From positions 162,248 through 226,247 of the forward strand of contig NZ_CSTE01000002.1 in NCBI RefSeq assembly GCF_001368915.1: a stretch of 64,000 nucleotides of DNA, written 5' to 3'. The position numbers and the translations under genes are program-made. The notes below the pieces were generated by a model. The model saw only the letters and a list, made by a program, of their open reading frames with translations, was not told the origin of the DNA and made no database searches. Below, one piece after another: positions 26,550 through 36,121 of the stretch. Numbering within the stretch: position 1 is the first letter of the stretch; the number at the start of each line of letters is the position of its first letter. The DNA is from Haloferax massiliensis. Its GTDB lineage: Archaea; Halobacteriota; Halobacteria; Halobacteriales; Haloferacaceae.

Positions 26550-27512
26550 TCAGGGCGACACCCGAGCGAGCCATCGCTCGGGGGCGTCCAGTTCCGCGTC
26601 GGTCGGTAAGTTCTCCGGATGGTCCCACACCCGCGACGCGGCGGCGACGCCGCGCTCGTCGGCGACGTGCTCGAAGAAGCGAGCGCCGCGTTCGTACTGC
26701 CGGCGCTTGAGTCCGAGGCCGAGGAGTCGCCGCGCGAGTTTGGCGACCGGGCCGCCGCCCTGCCGACGCTCGTCGAGTTTCCGGCGGAGGTCCTCGTAGT
26801 CGTCGTCGAACGCTCGGTCCATCAGCAGTTCCGCGTAGCCCTCGACGGCGGTCATCGCCGTGTCGAGTTCGCGGAACGCGTCGCGGTCGATGTCGCCGTC
26901 GACGAGGGCGTCGACGCCGCGTTGCATCCGCGATTCGAGGTGCGTCGAGAGCCACGGGGCCGCGCCGAACTCCGCGGCGTGCGCCACCTCGTGGAAGGCG
27001 ATCCAACGGCGGAACCGCGGGTAGTCCACGTCGAGGCTGTCGGCGACCCGGCGGATGTTCGGGTGGACGAAGTACAGGCCGTGGTCGTCGTCGCCCTCGG
27101 CGAGGAGGAGCGGGTCGTACTGCCCGAGGACGTTGTTGCCGAGAAACGAGAGGACGAAGGCGAACGACCCGGTGTTGACCGCGCGCGTGACGCCGGGGAG
27201 GACCGCGGGACCGTGTTCTTCGAACGGGGCCATCACCCGGCGGAACGTCGCCACGTTCGCGTCTATCCAGTGGTGTCGGTTCTGGACTTCGACGACCTCG
27301 GGCACGTCGAACTCGACCTCGGCGACGGCCGACAGTCGGTCGCGCGCGTCGCGAACGTCGGCCGCGTAGCCCGCGCGCTCGGCGTCCGTGAGGTCGAGCG
27401 ACCCGGGCTCGGTCGCTGACTTCGCGGCCTCGGTGACGGCGTCCCAGTCGATGGTGCCGGAGCCGGTCGCCGAAGCGTCCGCGACCGCTCTGACGCTCCG
27501 AAAGAGGTTCAT
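26550..27512 (-). CDS. Zincin-like protein (coenzyme F420 biosynthesis-associated family)
   Basis: 320 residues of the family annotated as zinc-dependent metallohydrolase or coenzyme F420 biosynthesis-associated (Zincin_2). A canonical HExxH motif occurs in FHEVAHAAEF near residue 172, with downstream Glu-containing VEGYAELLMDRAF as a likely third ligand. The N-terminal region contains NRHHWIDANV, conserved in the family. Actual peptidase activity is unproven for these proteins. The ATG at 27512 begins MNLFRSVRAV. Genes around it give no functional clue. Confidence 0.8.
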   Translation of the reverse strand: MNLFRSVRAVADASATGSGTIDWDAVTEAAKSATEPGSLDLTDAERAGYAADVRDARDRLSAVAEVEFDVPEVVEVQNRHHWIDANVATFRRVMAPFEEHGPAVLPGVTRAVNTGSFAFVLSFLGNNVLGQYDPLLLAEGDDDHGLYFVHPNIRRVADSLDVDYPRFRRWIAFHEVAHAAEFGAAPWLSTHLESRMQRGVDALVDGDIDRDAFRELDTAMTAVEGYAELLMDRAFDDDYEDLRRKLDERRQGGGPVAKLARRLLGLGLKRRQYERGARFFEHVADERGVAAASRVWDHPENLPTDAELDAPERWLARVSP

Positions 27513-27622
27513 ACCGTATCGTGGCGGTCCGGACGCAAAACGCTTCGGTCGGGGTGTTCGAACCCGCCGATTCGCAGACACGACGACCCTAGACACTATA
27601 TCGAGTCAGACGTGGGGGGCGT

Positions 27623-28441
27623 ATGGACCGAACCATCGACCACGTCGCGTTCGGTGGTACCGAGCTGTACGAACTCCGGGCGGCCGCGAACGAGGTCGGT
27701 CTCACGCCGACCTACGGCGGCGAACACGGGACCGGAACGACCCACATGGCCGTCGTTCCGTTCCCCGACGGGTCGTACCTCGAACTCATCGCGCCGACGC
27801 TCGGGACCGACGCCGAGGACGCCGGCTTCTGGCCCGACCACCTCGCGACCGACGCCGGCCCCGCGGCGTGGTGTCTGGAGACCGACGACGCCGCCGCCAG
27901 CGCCAAGGCCGCCATCGACGCCGGTCTTCCAGTCGACGGCCCGCACGAGGCCTCCCGCGCCCGCCCGGACGGCCGCCTCGTCGAGTGGGACATGTGCTTC
28001 GAGGGCACAGACCAGCGACTCCCCTTTTTCATCCGCGACCGCACCCCGCGGGGCTACCGCGTTCCGACCGCTGTGCGAAACGCCGCCGTCCGCGGACTCC
28101 GCACTGTCGTCGTCGCAACCGCCGACCGCGAGGCGACCGCGGCGCTGTTCGCCCGGCGACACCGCTACCCCTCGCCGGTCGATATCAACGGCCCGTTCTC
28201 GGCGTTCGCCACGCTTCCCGGCACGCCGCTCGCCCTGTGCGAACCCGGCGACGGCGCGCTCGGGGAACGCATCGAGGCGGTCGGCGAGGGGCCGTGCGCG
28301 TTCCTCGTCGGCGTCACCGACCTCGACCGGGCACGGAACTCGCTGTCGCTCGGCCCCGAGATTCGCTACAGCGACCGCCGCATGGCGTGGTTCGACCACG
28401 ACCTGTTCGACGGTCGGTTGGGTGCGGTGGAACTCCCCTGA
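27623..28441 (+). CDS. VOC/glyoxalase-like domain protein
   Basis: 272 residues resembling the Glyoxalase_3 (glyoxalase-like) branch of vicinal-oxygen-chelate proteins: N-terminal IDHVAFGG, then a GTTHMAVVPFPDGSYLELIAP strand pair that carries the usual His/Glu metal-ligand positions, and a second half with repeated beta-alpha-beta units. The substrate is unknown; such proteins include dioxygenases and resistance proteins. A TATA-like ACACTATATCG about 25-30 bases upstream gives a near-leaderless start. Confidence 0.8.
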   Translation: MDRTIDHVAFGGTELYELRAAANEVGLTPTYGGEHGTGTTHMAVVPFPDGSYLELIAPTLGTDAEDAGFWPDHLATDAGPAAWCLETDDAAASAKAAIDAGLPVDGPHEASRARPDGRLVEWDMCFEGTDQRLPFFIRDRTPRGYRVPTAVRNAAVRGLRTVVVATADREATAALFARRHRYPSPVDINGPFSAFATLPGTPLALCEPGDGALGERIEAVGEGPCAFLVGVTDLDRARNSLSLGPEIRYSDRRMAWFDHDLFDGRLGAVELP

Positions 28442-28468
28442 ACCGCCGATTGAATCCGGACGACGGGC

Positions 28469-29629
28469 TCAGGCGGCGCAGTTGTTCGGGCCGAGTTCGA
28501 GTTCGGTCGCCTCCTCCTCGTCGCCGACCGCGGCGCGGCCGGTGTTGATGTCGATGACGCGCTCGTAGTTCGCCGGCTTTTCCGGCGTGTCCTCGGAGAC
28601 GCGAGAGACGAACGCCGCCTCGTCCATCGACAGGAGGTCGAGTTCCGAACGCAGGTCGCCGAGCGTCGCGCTCACGAGTTCGCCCGGCGCGGCGACCCCG
28701 TAGCGCCCGTCCGCCCCGACGGAGACGTGGCCGGGGAGGACGCGCGTCTCGTCGGGAAGCGACAACAGCGTGTCGTGGAGCGTCTCGTAGAGGAGTTCCG
28801 CGCCCGTCGACGCGTCCGCATCGCCGAACTGGAGTTCCGTCCGGCCGACCGACTCGACGAACAGCGTGTCACCGGTGCAGAGGAACCGCCCGTCGACGAG
28901 GTAGTTCGTCATGTCCGAGGTGTGCCCCGGCGCGTGAATCGCCTCGACCTCGTAGTCGCCGACGGCCAGCGTCTCGCCGTCGTCCAGCGCGGTGAACTCG
29001 TAGGCCACGTCGCGGTCGGTTGCCTCCGACCCGAGGTAGTACGGCACGCCGAGTCGGTCGGCGAGCGCGCGTCCCCCCGAGACGTGGTCGGCGTGGATGT
29101 GTGTGTCGAGCACACCAGTGATCGTCAGCCCCGCGTCGGCGGCGACGAGTTCGAACTCGTGGGTCTGACGGGTCGCGTCCACGACGACCGCCTCGCGGGC
29201 CGACCGCGAGCCGACGACGTAGCCGAGACAGCCCTTCGCGCGGCGCTGGACCTGCGCGACGAACAGGTCGTCGTCGCCGGTGTCGAGTTCGACCACCTCG
29301 TACAGTTTGCTCCAGTCTTCCATGCCGCCTTTGACGACCTCCACGTCGTCGTAGTCGCGCGCCGCGAGTTCAAAGCCGAACGACGTCGAGGACAGTCCTT
29401 TCCCGCAGATAGCGACGACCGGCCCCTCCGCGGCGAGGTCGCCGACGCGGTCCCAGTCCCAGTCGCCGCCGAGCCCGTCGACGGGGTGGAAGGGGACGTT
29501 GACCGCGCCCTCGATGTGCCACGACTCGAAGCTCTCCGGCGGCCGCGTGTCGATCACGGTGAACGAGTCGCCCGCGTCCAGTCGGTCGGCGAGTTCGCCC
29601 ACGGTGAGCTGGTGGAGGAGTTTGCTCAT
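28469..29629 (-). CDS. Rhodanese-metallo-beta-lactamase fusion (persulfide dioxygenase-like)
   Basis: 386 residues. Residues ~5-110 are a rhodanese domain with the active cysteine in AICGKGLSS; residues ~120-330 are an MBL domain with THIHADH (176-182), the HAPGHTSDM and CTGDTLF metal motifs, and LPGHV. The pair matches sulfurtransferase-persulfide dioxygenase (ETHE1-like) fusions that oxidise glutathione-type persulfides; haloarchaea use gamma-glutamylcysteine instead, so the carrier is inferred. Domain order is rhodanese first, the reverse of most bacterial fusions. The protein ends in NNCAA. Single gene, leaderless-looking. Confidence 0.86.
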   Translation of the reverse strand: MSKLLHQLTVGELADRLDAGDSFTVIDTRPPESFESWHIEGAVNVPFHPVDGLGGDWDWDRVGDLAAEGPVVAICGKGLSSTSFGFELAARDYDDVEVVKGGMEDWSKLYEVVELDTGDDDLFVAQVQRRAKGCLGYVVGSRSAREAVVVDATRQTHEFELVAADAGLTITGVLDTHIHADHVSGGRALADRLGVPYYLGSEATDRDVAYEFTALDDGETLAVGDYEVEAIHAPGHTSDMTNYLVDGRFLCTGDTLFVESVGRTELQFGDADASTGAELLYETLHDTLLSLPDETRVLPGHVSVGADGRYGVAAPGELVSATLGDLRSELDLLSMDEAAFVSRVSEDTPEKPANYERVIDINTGRAAVGDEEEATELELGPNNCAA

Positions 29630-29806
29630 GTGCCTAGCTATGGGAACGACGCACAAAACCGTTTGTGGCGGGCGCGGCTGACACGGCTCTCGCGCGGCGG
29701 CGAATCGACGCGCGGTCGGCGTTTCGCAACCGCGGCTGACCCGAAAGAGAGCGCCGCCGCTCACCGGGCGGGCGTCAGAAAAGTCGAATCGAAAGGTCGT
29801 CCCGAA

Positions 29807-30592
29807 CTACAGTTCGGCCTCGAAGTCTTCGAGGGCGTAGACGGTGTCGGAGCCGCGGCGGTCGAGCGTCTCGTTGGCCAGCAGCCAGTAGACGACCGAC
29901 AGCGCGCGCCGACCCTTGTTGTTCGTCGGGACGACGAGGTCGACGTTCGACGTCTGGTTGTTGGAGTCGCACATCGCGATGACCGGGATGCCGACCGTGA
30001 TGGCCTCCTTGACGGCCTGCGCGTCACCGATGGGGTCGGTGACGACGACCACGTCGGGTTCGATGTAGCCGGCGTAGTCCGGGTTCGTCAGGGTTCCCGG
30101 GATGAAGCGGCCCGTGCGGGCGCGAGCGCCGACGGCGTCGGCGAACTTCTCGGCCGGGAAGCGACCGTACTGGCGGGAGGACGTGACCAGAATCTGCTCC
30201 GGACTGTAGTTCGCGAGGAAGTCCGCGGCGGTGCGGATTCGCGAGTCCGTCTGGCTGACGTCGAGCACGTAGAGCCCGTCGTCGCGGACACGGTGGATGA
30301 ACCGGACCATGTCCTTGGTCTTCTGCTGGGTACCGATGTGGACACCGGCGGCCAGGTAGTCCTCGACCGGGATGAGCAGGTCGGCGTCTTCGTCGGGCAT
30401 GACGTCCTCGTCGAAGGCCGGTTCCGGCTCTGCTTCTTCTTCGGCCTCGGCGGCGTCGTCGGCCGCCTCGGCGGTCTCTGCTGTCTCGTCTTCGGTGGCG
30501 GCCTCGGCGGGTTCCGTCTCGGCGACCGCTTCGGTCTCCGTCTCGGGTTCCTCGTCGGCGACCTCCACCGCGTCGTTTTCGTTGTCGCTCAT
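29807..30592 (-). CDS. rpsB: 30S ribosomal protein S2
   Basis: 261 residues with a ~60-residue acidic N-terminal extension typical of haloarchaeal S2, then the conserved core: [41 protein letters not shown] and [15 protein letters not shown]2 completes the small subunit head-body junction. Its ATG overlaps the eno stop by 4 bases and it is the last gene of the long leftward ribosomal/RNA-polymerase operon, followed by a T-rich GACTTTTCTG stretch that may end transcription. Confidence 0.97.
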   Translation of the reverse strand: MSDNENDAVEVADEEPETETEAVAETEPAEAATEDETAETAEAADDAAEAEEEAEPEPAFDEDVMPDEDADLLIPVEDYLAAGVHIGTQQKTKDMVRFIHRVRDDGLYVLDVSQTDSRIRTAADFLANYSPEQILVTSSRQYGRFPAEKFADAVGARARTGRFIPGTLTNPDYAGYIEPDVVVVTDPIGDAQAVKEAITVGIPVIAMCDSNNQTSNVDLVVPTNNKGRRALSVVYWLLANETLDRRGSDTVYALEDFEAEL

Positions 30593-31788
30593 ACTGCGTC
30601 GTCCGCGATGCGGATGAGTTCGTTCAGTTTGGCGGTTCGCTCGCCCTGCACCGTGCCAGTCTTGATGAACGGCGCGTCGGTTGCGACGGCGAGGTGTGCG
30701 ATGGTCGCGTCTTCCGTCTCACCGGAGCGGTGAGAGATGACGGCGTCCATCCCGTTTCGGGAGGCCAGTTCGACGGCGTCGAACGCGTCGGTCAGCGTCC
30801 CGATCTGGTTCGGCTTGATGAGGATGGAGTTCGCGGCGCCCACGTCGATGCCGTCCTGCAGACGGTCGACGTTGGTGACGAACAGGTCGTCACCGCAGAT
30901 GAGCGTGCGGTCGCCCACGCGCTCTGTGAGTTCCGCGAAGCCCTCGTAGTCGTTCTCGTCGAGGGGGTCTTCGACGTAGACGAGGTCGTACTCGTCGACC
31001 ATCTCGGCGACGTAGTCGATCTGCTCGTCGGTCGTCTTCGTCTCGTCACCGTAGTGGTAGACGCCGTCTTCGAACATCTCCGAGGCCGCGATGTCGAGAC
31101 CGAAGCCGATCTCGAAGCCGAGTTCGTCCTCGACGTCGGAGACCGCTTCGCCCATGATTTCGAACGCGTCGGCGTCCGACACCGGCGGCGCCCACGCACC
31201 CTCGTCGCCCTTCGCGGCGGGCACGTCGCGCTCGTCGAGAATCTCGGACGCGCGGGCGTGGACCTTCGCGTTGGCGAAGACGGCTTCGGAGACGCTCGGC
31301 GCGCCGACCGGCGCGGCGAGGAACTCCTGGATGTTCGTCGCTTCCTTGGCGTGTTCACCGCCACCGATGACGTTCCCGAGCGGCGTCGGGAAGTTGTCGC
31401 CGCGGAACGCGCCGCCGAGGTGCTGGTACAGGGGCGCACCGAGCACGTCGGCACCGGCCTTGGCCGCCGCCATCGAGATGGCGACCGCGCTGTTCGCGCC
31501 GATTTCCGAGAAGTTCTCGGAGCCGTCGGCGGCGCGGAGCGTCGCGTCGACCTCGCGCTGGTTGCCCGCGTGGACCTCGTCCACGAGTCGGGGAACCGCG
31601 TGTCGCCGCGCGGCGGCGATTGCTTCGGTCGGCGGCAGTTCGATTGCCTCGTACTCGCCGGTGGACGCCCCGCTGGGGGCCGCAGCGCGACCGAACCCAC
31701 CGGATTCGGTGAGCACGTCGGCTTCGACAGTCGGGTTCCCACGGGAGTCGAGCACGCGGCGCAGAGCTACGGATGTGATTCGTGTCAT
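30589..31788 (-). CDS. eno: Enolase (phosphopyruvate hydratase)
   Basis: 399 residues. Interconverts 2-phosphoglycerate and phosphoenolpyruvate with Mg2+. The [11 protein letters not shown] loop, [16 protein letters not shown] with metal Asp, the catalytic-lysine segment [10 protein letters not shown] and [10 protein letters not shown] are intact. Placement of eno between rpoK and rpsB in a ribosomal operon is conserved in many archaea. The start ATG at 31788 gives [19 protein letters not shown], the family N-terminus; it follows the rpoK stop by 4 bases. Confidence 0.97.
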   Translation of the reverse strand: MTRITSVALRRVLDSRGNPTVEADVLTESGGFGRAAAPSGASTGEYEAIELPPTEAIAAARRHAVPRLVDEVHAGNQREVDATLRAADGSENFSEIGANSAVAISMAAAKAGADVLGAPLYQHLGGAFRGDNFPTPLGNVIGGGEHAKEATNIQEFLAAPVGAPSVSEAVFANAKVHARASEILDERDVPAAKGDEGAWAPPVSDADAFEIMGEAVSDVEDELGFEIGFGLDIAASEMFEDGVYHYGDETKTTDEQIDYVAEMVDEYDLVYVEDPLDENDYEGFAELTERVGDRTLICGDDLFVTNVDRLQDGIDVGAANSILIKPNQIGTLTDAFDAVELASRNGMDAVISHRSGETEDATIAHLAVATDAPFIKTGTVQGERTAKLNELIRIADDAV

Positions 31789-31792
31789 GTTG

Positions 31793-31969
31793 TCACTTAC
31801 CCTCTCGTTTGACGGTGAACGGAAGTACACCTGCGTCGTACTCCTCGGCAGCGATTAATATCGGTTCTGTCTGTTCCGAATCGACGAGAACCGGTGCCCC
31901 GTAGGAGACCTGCAGCGCTCGCGCGCCGAGGATGCGTGCCTTCTCGTATCGGTTGTACCGTTGCATCAT
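31793..31969 (-). CDS. rpoK: DNA-directed RNA polymerase subunit K (Rpo6)
   Basis: 58 residues, too short for many gene finders. It is the Rpb6/omega homologue that clamps the largest subunit during polymerase assembly. The N-terminal [21 protein letters not shown] helix motif and C-terminal [16 protein letters not shown] are diagnostic. The ATG at 31969 overlaps the rpoN stop by ATGA; a second ATG follows immediately. Downstream, eno begins 4 bases after the stop. Confidence 0.95.
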   Translation of the reverse strand: MMQRYNRYEKARILGARALQVSYGAPVLVDSEQTEPILIAAEEYDAGVLPFTVKREGK

Positions 31970-32160
31970 TGGTAGGGGGATACGACGTCCACGAGGTCCT
32001 TGTGCGACACCATCATCCGCCGGCAGCAGGCACGCGTGACCCCGAGGTCGTCGAGGACATCAGCGGGGTCCTCGTCTCCCTCGCGAGCACGGGCTTTGAA
32101 CTCGTCCCAGTGTTCGCCGATCACTGTGCCGCAGGTGAAACACCGGACGGGAATCATCAT
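31966..32160 (-). CDS. rpoN: DNA-directed RNA polymerase subunit N (Rpo10)
   Basis: 64 residues, homologue of eukaryotic Rpb10. The zinc-binding cysteines are in IPVRCFTCG (7 and 10) and RACCRRM near 45-46, forming the atypical zinc bundle needed for assembly of the Rpo3-Rpo11 platform. A GAGGTGAT ribosome-binding site lies about 7 bases before the ATG, unlike the neighbouring overlapped genes. It belongs to rplM-rpsI-rpoN-rpoK, an order shared by archaea. Confidence 0.96.
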   Translation of the reverse strand: MMIPVRCFTCGTVIGEHWDEFKARAREGDEDPADVLDDLGVTRACCRRMMVSHKDLVDVVSPYQ

Positions 32161-32172
32161 GGTTAGATCACC

Positions 32173-32571
32173 TCAGCGGTAGGACTTCTGGTAACGAGCG
32201 CGCGCGCCCGGTCCGCCCCACTTCTTGGGTTCGGACTGGCGAACGTCGTTGACCAGAAGCGAGCGGTCGAACTCCATGTACGCGTCGCGAAGCTCCGCGT
32301 CGTTCAGGTGCTGCACCAGCCCACGAGCGAGCGCGGTGCGGACTGCGTCGGCCTGACCGGCCACGCCGCCGCCGTTGACGCGCACGTCGATGTCGACCTG
32401 CGAGCGGAGGTCCTCGCCTGCGATGCGGAACGGCTCCAGCATCTTGAGGCGGGCCATCTCCGGCTCGACCAGCTCGACCGGCTGGGAGTTGATTCGGACT
32501 CGACCCTCGCCCTCGCGCACGGTGGCGCGGGCGATTGCGGTCTTCTTCTTACCGGACGTGTTCGTTACCAT
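32173..32571 (-). CDS. rpsI: 30S ribosomal protein S9
   Basis: 132 residues. The [22 protein letters not shown] start and the C-terminal [20 protein letters not shown] tail, which reaches into the P-site tRNA anticodon region, are intact. Its start overlaps the rplM stop by 7 bases (the ATG at 32571 lies inside rplM). Part of the conserved L13-S9 pair. Confidence 0.97.
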   Translation of the reverse strand: MVTNTSGKKKTAIARATVREGEGRVRINSQPVELVEPEMARLKMLEPFRIAGEDLRSQVDIDVRVNGGGVAGQADAVRTALARGLVQHLNDAELRDAYMEFDRSLLVNDVRQSEPKKWGGPGARARYQKSYR

Positions 32572-33002
32572 GTGACGTTAGCACCCAGCTTCTCGGAGAC
32601 CTCTCCGAGCGAGATGAACTTGATGTTCGAAAGGCGGTCCAGCGAGGTGTCTTCGAGCATCTCGCCGTCTTCGTCGTACGGATTGCCGACGTAGACGCGG
32701 ACGTTCGAGAGCGCCTCGCGGCCGCGGGGCTTCTTGTACGGAAGCATGCCGCGGATGGCACGCTTGAAGATGCGGTCGGGACGCTTCGGGTAGTACGGAC
32801 CCTGGTCCGAACCGACTTCGACGCGCTTTCTGTACTTGGCCATCACGTCCTCTTCCGAGCCCGTGATGACGGCGTCTTCCGCGTTGACGACGGCGACCGT
32901 ATCGCCCGCGAGGGCGCGCTGTGCGACCTCCGAGGCGACGCGGCCGACGATGCAGTTTCGAGCGTCGACAACGACGTCTGCGTCGAATTCTGCGAGGCTC
33001 AT
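32565..33002 (-). CDS. rplM: 50S ribosomal protein L13
   Basis: 145 residues. Archaeal L13 motifs: [21 protein letters not shown] near the N-terminus, then [24 protein letters not shown]. It binds 23S rRNA early in large-subunit assembly. It overlaps rpl18e by 4 bases upstream and rpsI downstream, so all three are coupled. Confidence 0.97.
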   Translation of the reverse strand: MSLAEFDADVVVDARNCIVGRVASEVAQRALAGDTVAVVNAEDAVITGSEEDVMAKYRKRVEVGSDQGPYYPKRPDRIFKRAIRGMLPYKKPRGREALSNVRVYVGNPYDEDGEMLEDTSLDRLSNIKFISLGEVSEKLGANVTW

Positions 33003-33349
33003 CGGATCACCCGTACGTTGGACCCGTCGGGGTTCTGTTCAGCGAGTTGTTCTAGCGTCACGGTGTCGCCGACCTGCTCGATCTTCTTTCGAGCGGTGGA
33101 CGAGAAGTCCACGGCCGCGACTGTGACGTTCTTCTGCAGCACACCGCTACCCAGCACCTTGCCGGGCACGACGACGGTCTCGTCTTCCTGAGCGTATCGT
33201 TCGATACGACCAAGGTTGACTTCCGCGTGGGTGCGCCGTGGCTTTTCGAGACGGTCCGCGACATCCTGCCAGACGTTGGCACCGGACTCACGCGAGACCG
33301 CCTTCAGCTCGGCGATGAGACTGTTGAGTCTCGGGTTCGTCTTACTCAT
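32999..33349 (-). CDS. rpl18e: 50S ribosomal protein L18e
   Basis: 116 residues, archaeal/eukaryotic L18e (L15-like fold). Recognised by [18 protein letters not shown], the [18 protein letters not shown] basic stretch and [18 protein letters not shown]. First protein gene downstream of the embedded tRNA-Leu; the arrangement tRNA-Leu, L18e, L13, S9 is long known in haloarchaea. Confidence 0.96.
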   Translation of the reverse strand: MSKTNPRLNSLIAELKAVSRESGANVWQDVADRLEKPRRTHAEVNLGRIERYAQEDETVVVPGKVLGSGVLQKNVTVAAVDFSSTARKKIEQVGDTVTLEQLAEQNPDGSNVRVIR

Positions 33350-33375
33350 TGTCTACCTCCAGAGAGAAAGCGGAG

Positions 33376-33460
33376 TGCAGGGAGCAGGATTTGAACCTGC
33401 GGACTCCTATGAGACAGCGCCCTGAACGCTGCGCCGTTGGCCAGACTTGGCTATCCCTGC
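33376..33460 (-). tRNA. tRNA-Leu (anticodon CAG)
   Basis: An 85-base class II tRNA. Acceptor GCAGGGA pairs with TCCCTGC; the anticodon loop TTCAGGG gives CAG; a long variable arm follows (CTGTCTCATAGGAGTC), then a T-arm with GGTTCAAATCC. No CCA is encoded. It is embedded between rpoD and rpl18e on the same strand and must be released from, or transcribed with, the operon; a TTTTTACG element about 40 bases upstream may give it its own promoter. Confidence 0.96.
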
Positions 33461-33604
33461 AAGCATTCCGCTGTACTTCATGCCCCGTAAAAACACCTTC
33501 GGTCCGACCCGCCGTCGTGAGGGAGTCACACGCCACGCTATCGGTGGCAGTGACCCCTCGCGGGGCGGGCGAACGTCGGTGTTGAGACGGGGCAGCGTTC
33601 ATTC

Positions 33605-34384
33605 TTACAGTGCGACCTTCTCTTCGAGTTCGGCCGCGCGGTCGCCCAAGGAGGCGACGGCGCGCGTCACGAGCTCGTCGACGTCGAACGAACCGTCCGT
33701 CTCCACACTGAAGACGAACGCTCCGGGCACGTCGTGTACTTCGACCTCTTTACCGGGGTACCGCTCCGTCAGGTCGTTGCCGAACGTCTCCGTCGCGACG
33801 AGGTCGCCGTCTGCGGCGTCCCCCTCGGCGTGCTCCGCCGCGGCCTCTTCGATGACGCCGCGGAGGATGTTCGGCTCCTGTTCATCGAACTCGCCGGCGT
33901 CGCCGACGACCTCCACGCGCTGGAGGTGTCGGTAGCCGACGGCGACCCCGCCTTGGTTCTTGGCGTGGTCCTTTCCGTAACCGAGGACGGCGTCGGCCTC
34001 AAATTCGAGGCGCTGGCCCTCCTTCAGCTCGATAATGGGGATGTTCTCGTCCGCCGGGACGACCATGTCGTCCGCGGATTCGATGTCCCCGGAGTAGGCG
34101 GTTGCCGGCCCGTCGACTTCGAGCGCGACGGTGACGGTGTCACCGGGCTCGAAGTCGTCGAGAGGCGTGGTCAACGGAACCAGACCGAGACGAAGCCCGA
34201 TCATCTCGTCGAACATGACCGAGGTGTTCTCCACGAACCGAACGGTGTCGATGGAGAACGTCGGCACGTCGGCGACCATCGCCCGGCGAATGCCGTTGGC
34301 TAGCGCCGGGGTCAGACCGCGCGCGACGAAACGGGCGCGTCGGTCTTCGCGTTCGATGAACTCGACCTGGAAGTCGTTTACCAT
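33605..34384 (-). CDS. rpoD: DNA-directed RNA polymerase subunit D (Rpo3)
   Basis: 259 residues, alpha-like subunit (homologue of Rpb3) that dimerises with Rpo11 to nucleate polymerase assembly. The [18 protein letters not shown] motif near 30-47 and the C-terminal [15 protein letters not shown] dimerisation strand are clear. The protein has no cysteine at all, so the 4Fe-4S cluster found in domain 3 of some archaeal Rpo3 is absent, as expected for this group. The gene follows rps11 by 6 bases. Confidence 0.96.
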   Translation of the reverse strand: MVNDFQVEFIEREDRRARFVARGLTPALANGIRRAMVADVPTFSIDTVRFVENTSVMFDEMIGLRLGLVPLTTPLDDFEPGDTVTVALEVDGPATAYSGDIESADDMVVPADENIPIIELKEGQRLEFEADAVLGYGKDHAKNQGGVAVGYRHLQRVEVVGDAGEFDEQEPNILRGVIEEAAAEHAEGDAADGDLVATETFGNDLTERYPGKEVEVHDVPGAFVFSVETDGSFDVDELVTRAVASLGDRAAELEEKVAL

Positions 34385-34390
34385 GGTGTG

Positions 34391-34783
34391 TTAGAGTCGG
34401 CTGTTTTTCGGCGCGCGAGTTCCGTCGTGCGGAATCGGCGTCACGTCCTCGATGCGACCGATTTCGAGACCGGCGCGAGCGAGGGCGCGAATCGTTGCCT
34501 GTGCGCCGGGTCCGGGGCTCTTGTTACCGTTGCCACCGGGACCGCGAACGCGGACGTGCAGACCGGCGATGCCCGCCGCCTTGATCTGGTCGGCGACGCT
34601 CTCTGCCATCTGCATGGCCGCGTACGGAGATGCCTCGTCACGGTTCTGCTTGACGACGGAACCGCCGGACGACTTGACGATCGTCTCGGCGCCCGTGATG
34701 TCAGTCACCGTGATGAGCGTGTTGTTGAACGATGCGTGAACGTGGGCGATGCCCCACTTGTCACCGGTTTCGGATTCGCTCAT
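34391..34783 (-). CDS. rps11: 30S ribosomal protein S11
   Basis: 130 residues. The platform protein S11 with [42 protein letters not shown] and the C-terminal [16 protein letters not shown], a near-invariant archaeal tail. Start overlaps the rps4 stop by 4 bases. Confidence 0.98.
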   Translation of the reverse strand: MSESETGDKWGIAHVHASFNNTLITVTDITGAETIVKSSGGSVVKQNRDEASPYAAMQMAESVADQIKAAGIAGLHVRVRGPGGNGNKSPGPGAQATIRALARAGLEIGRIEDVTPIPHDGTRAPKNSRL

Positions 34784-35307
34784 TCTTGGGCCTCCGCGCG
34801 CTCAGGGTGCAGTTCGTCCGCGAGCTTCGACGTCTCGTCGAACGCCACGGTGTCCTCTTCGTCGACCTCGACCTTGCGGGAGGGGACGGTCGTCCGCGCA
34901 CCGTCGACGGTCACGTGACCGTGGACGATGAACTGACGGGCCTGCTGGGGCGTCTGTGCGAGCCCCTTGCGGTAGGCGACCGTCTGGAACCGACGTTCGA
35001 GGATGTCGGTCACGTCGAGACGCAGCGTCTGGGAGATGTCGTCCTCCGCAGAGAGGATGCCGTAGCGGCGCATGCGCGCCATGAACTCGGCACCGAGCGA
35101 CTCGGCTTCTTCGACGTCACCCTGGGCCTCGCCGAGGAGGCGTCGCGCCTCGCGGCGGAGGTTGCGCAGTTCGGACTGCGCGCGCCAGAGTTCTTCCTTG
35201 TTCTTGAGACCGTACCGAGAGAGGAGGTCCGATTCCTGCGCGATGCGCTCGCCCTGGAACGGGTGGTTCGGGGTCTCGTAGAACTTGGTGTTGTTACCCG
35301 TCGTCAT
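34780..35307 (-). CDS. rps4: 30S ribosomal protein S4
   Basis: 175 residues. Primary 16S rRNA binder. N-terminal [20 protein letters not shown] and central S4 RNA-binding domain ([37 protein letters not shown]) are all present, matching archaeal/eukaryotic S4 (S9e) type lacking the zinc-binding N-terminus. Overlaps rps13 and rps11 by 4 bases each. Confidence 0.98.
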   Translation of the reverse strand: MTTGNNTKFYETPNHPFQGERIAQESDLLSRYGLKNKEELWRAQSELRNLRREARRLLGEAQGDVEEAESLGAEFMARMRRYGILSAEDDISQTLRLDVTDILERRFQTVAYRKGLAQTPQQARQFIVHGHVTVDGARTTVPSRKVEVDEEDTVAFDETSKLADELHPERAEAQE

Positions 35308-35807
35308 TCTTCAGCCTGCGCCTCCTTGATCTCCTCGACGTTGACACCGATGGTGCCTTCGGTACGTCCAGTGGACTTCGTCCGCTGGCCGCGAACCTTC
35401 TGGCCGCGCTGGTGTCGAACGCCCTTGTAGGAGCTGATCATCTTCATGCGGTTGATATCATGCCGCCGCTTCTCTTCGAGGTCCGAGCCCGTGATGTGGT
35501 CGGTCTCACCGGAGAAGAAGTCCTTCCGTCGGTTTGCCATCCACTCGGGGGCGTGGTCCTCGAAGTTCTCGACGACATCGACAACGGAGTCGATCTCGCC
35601 TTCGGGGAGCTTACCGAACAGCGCCGTTCGGTTCACTTCCGCGGCGTCGGCGATGATGCGCGCTGTGCGCTTGCCGATACCCTTCATGTCCGTCAGACTG
35701 CGCTCTACCGTCTTCGTTCCGTCAAGGTCGGTCTGACCAATTCGGATGAAGTAACGGAGGTCCTCTTCCTCCTCCGGAGAGCCGTCCTGTGGTTCTTCTG
35801 CACTCAT
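35304..35807 (-). CDS. rps13: 30S ribosomal protein S13
   Basis: 167 residues with a short acidic haloarchaeal N-terminal extension. S13 lies in the head and contacts P-site tRNA and the large subunit. RYFIRIGQTDLDGTK, the helix-two-turns-helix MKGIGKRTARII and the tail HQRGQKVRGQRTKSTGR are diagnostic. The ATG at 35807 yields MSAEEPQDGS; the frame upstream overlaps tRNA-Ser and is not coding. First protein gene of the operon after tRNA-Ser. Confidence 0.97.
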   Translation of the reverse strand: MSAEEPQDGSPEEEEDLRYFIRIGQTDLDGTKTVERSLTDMKGIGKRTARIIADAAEVNRTALFGKLPEGEIDSVVDVVENFEDHAPEWMANRRKDFFSGETDHITGSDLEEKRRHDINRMKMISSYKGVRHQRGQKVRGQRTKSTGRTEGTIGVNVEEIKEAQAEE

Positions 35808-35830
35808 GACTTTGGAAGTCGTGTTGTGAG

Positions 35831-35915
35831 CGTTGCGGCGGGGATTCGAACCCCGGGGGCTTGACGCCACTGAGTTAGCAACCCAGCGCCTTGGGCCAGG
35901 CTTGGCTACCGCAAC
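35831..35915 (-). tRNA. tRNA-Ser (anticodon GCT)
   Basis: An 85-base class II tRNA: acceptor GTTGCGG/CCGCAAC, anticodon loop TTGCTAA giving GCT, long variable arm, T-arm GGGGTTCGAATCCCC, discriminator G. No encoded CCA. It is the first element of the rps13-rpsB operon, 23 bases before the rps13 ATG, an arrangement known from other haloarchaea. Confidence 0.96.
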
Positions 35916-35997
35916 ACTTCGGTCGTGTTAGTTTCGCCCTTCCGGACTCGGGGACGACATTCCCCTACATCGATTGCATCCGTTACGAGACGGGGGC

Positions 35998-36008
35998 ATT
36001 ACTTAAAC
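35998..36008 (-). promoter_or_regulatory. TATA element of the tRNA-Ser/rps13 operon
   Basis: On the minus strand GTTTAAGTAAT matches a haloarchaeal TATA box. Initiation ~25 bases downstream would be near 35975, about 60 bases before the tRNA-Ser 5' end, leaving a leader to be removed by RNase P. The remaining bases up to the thioredoxin gene include a separate rightward AATCATAATAACTG element for that gene. Confidence 0.55.
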
Positions 36009-36121
36009 ATCACGAAAGGGACCTCGCGTGACAGCCCGAGTCACCGCCGCTCGCCGCCGAACTGTGGCGTGTTACACAATCTCACCAAAATCATAATAAC
36101 TGCGGTTACGTATTCCCGCCA

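Noticed and set aside
30370-30592. Repeated GCC/TCG triplets suggesting a microsatellite
   Set aside because: Codons of the Ala/Glu-rich N-terminal extension of S2.
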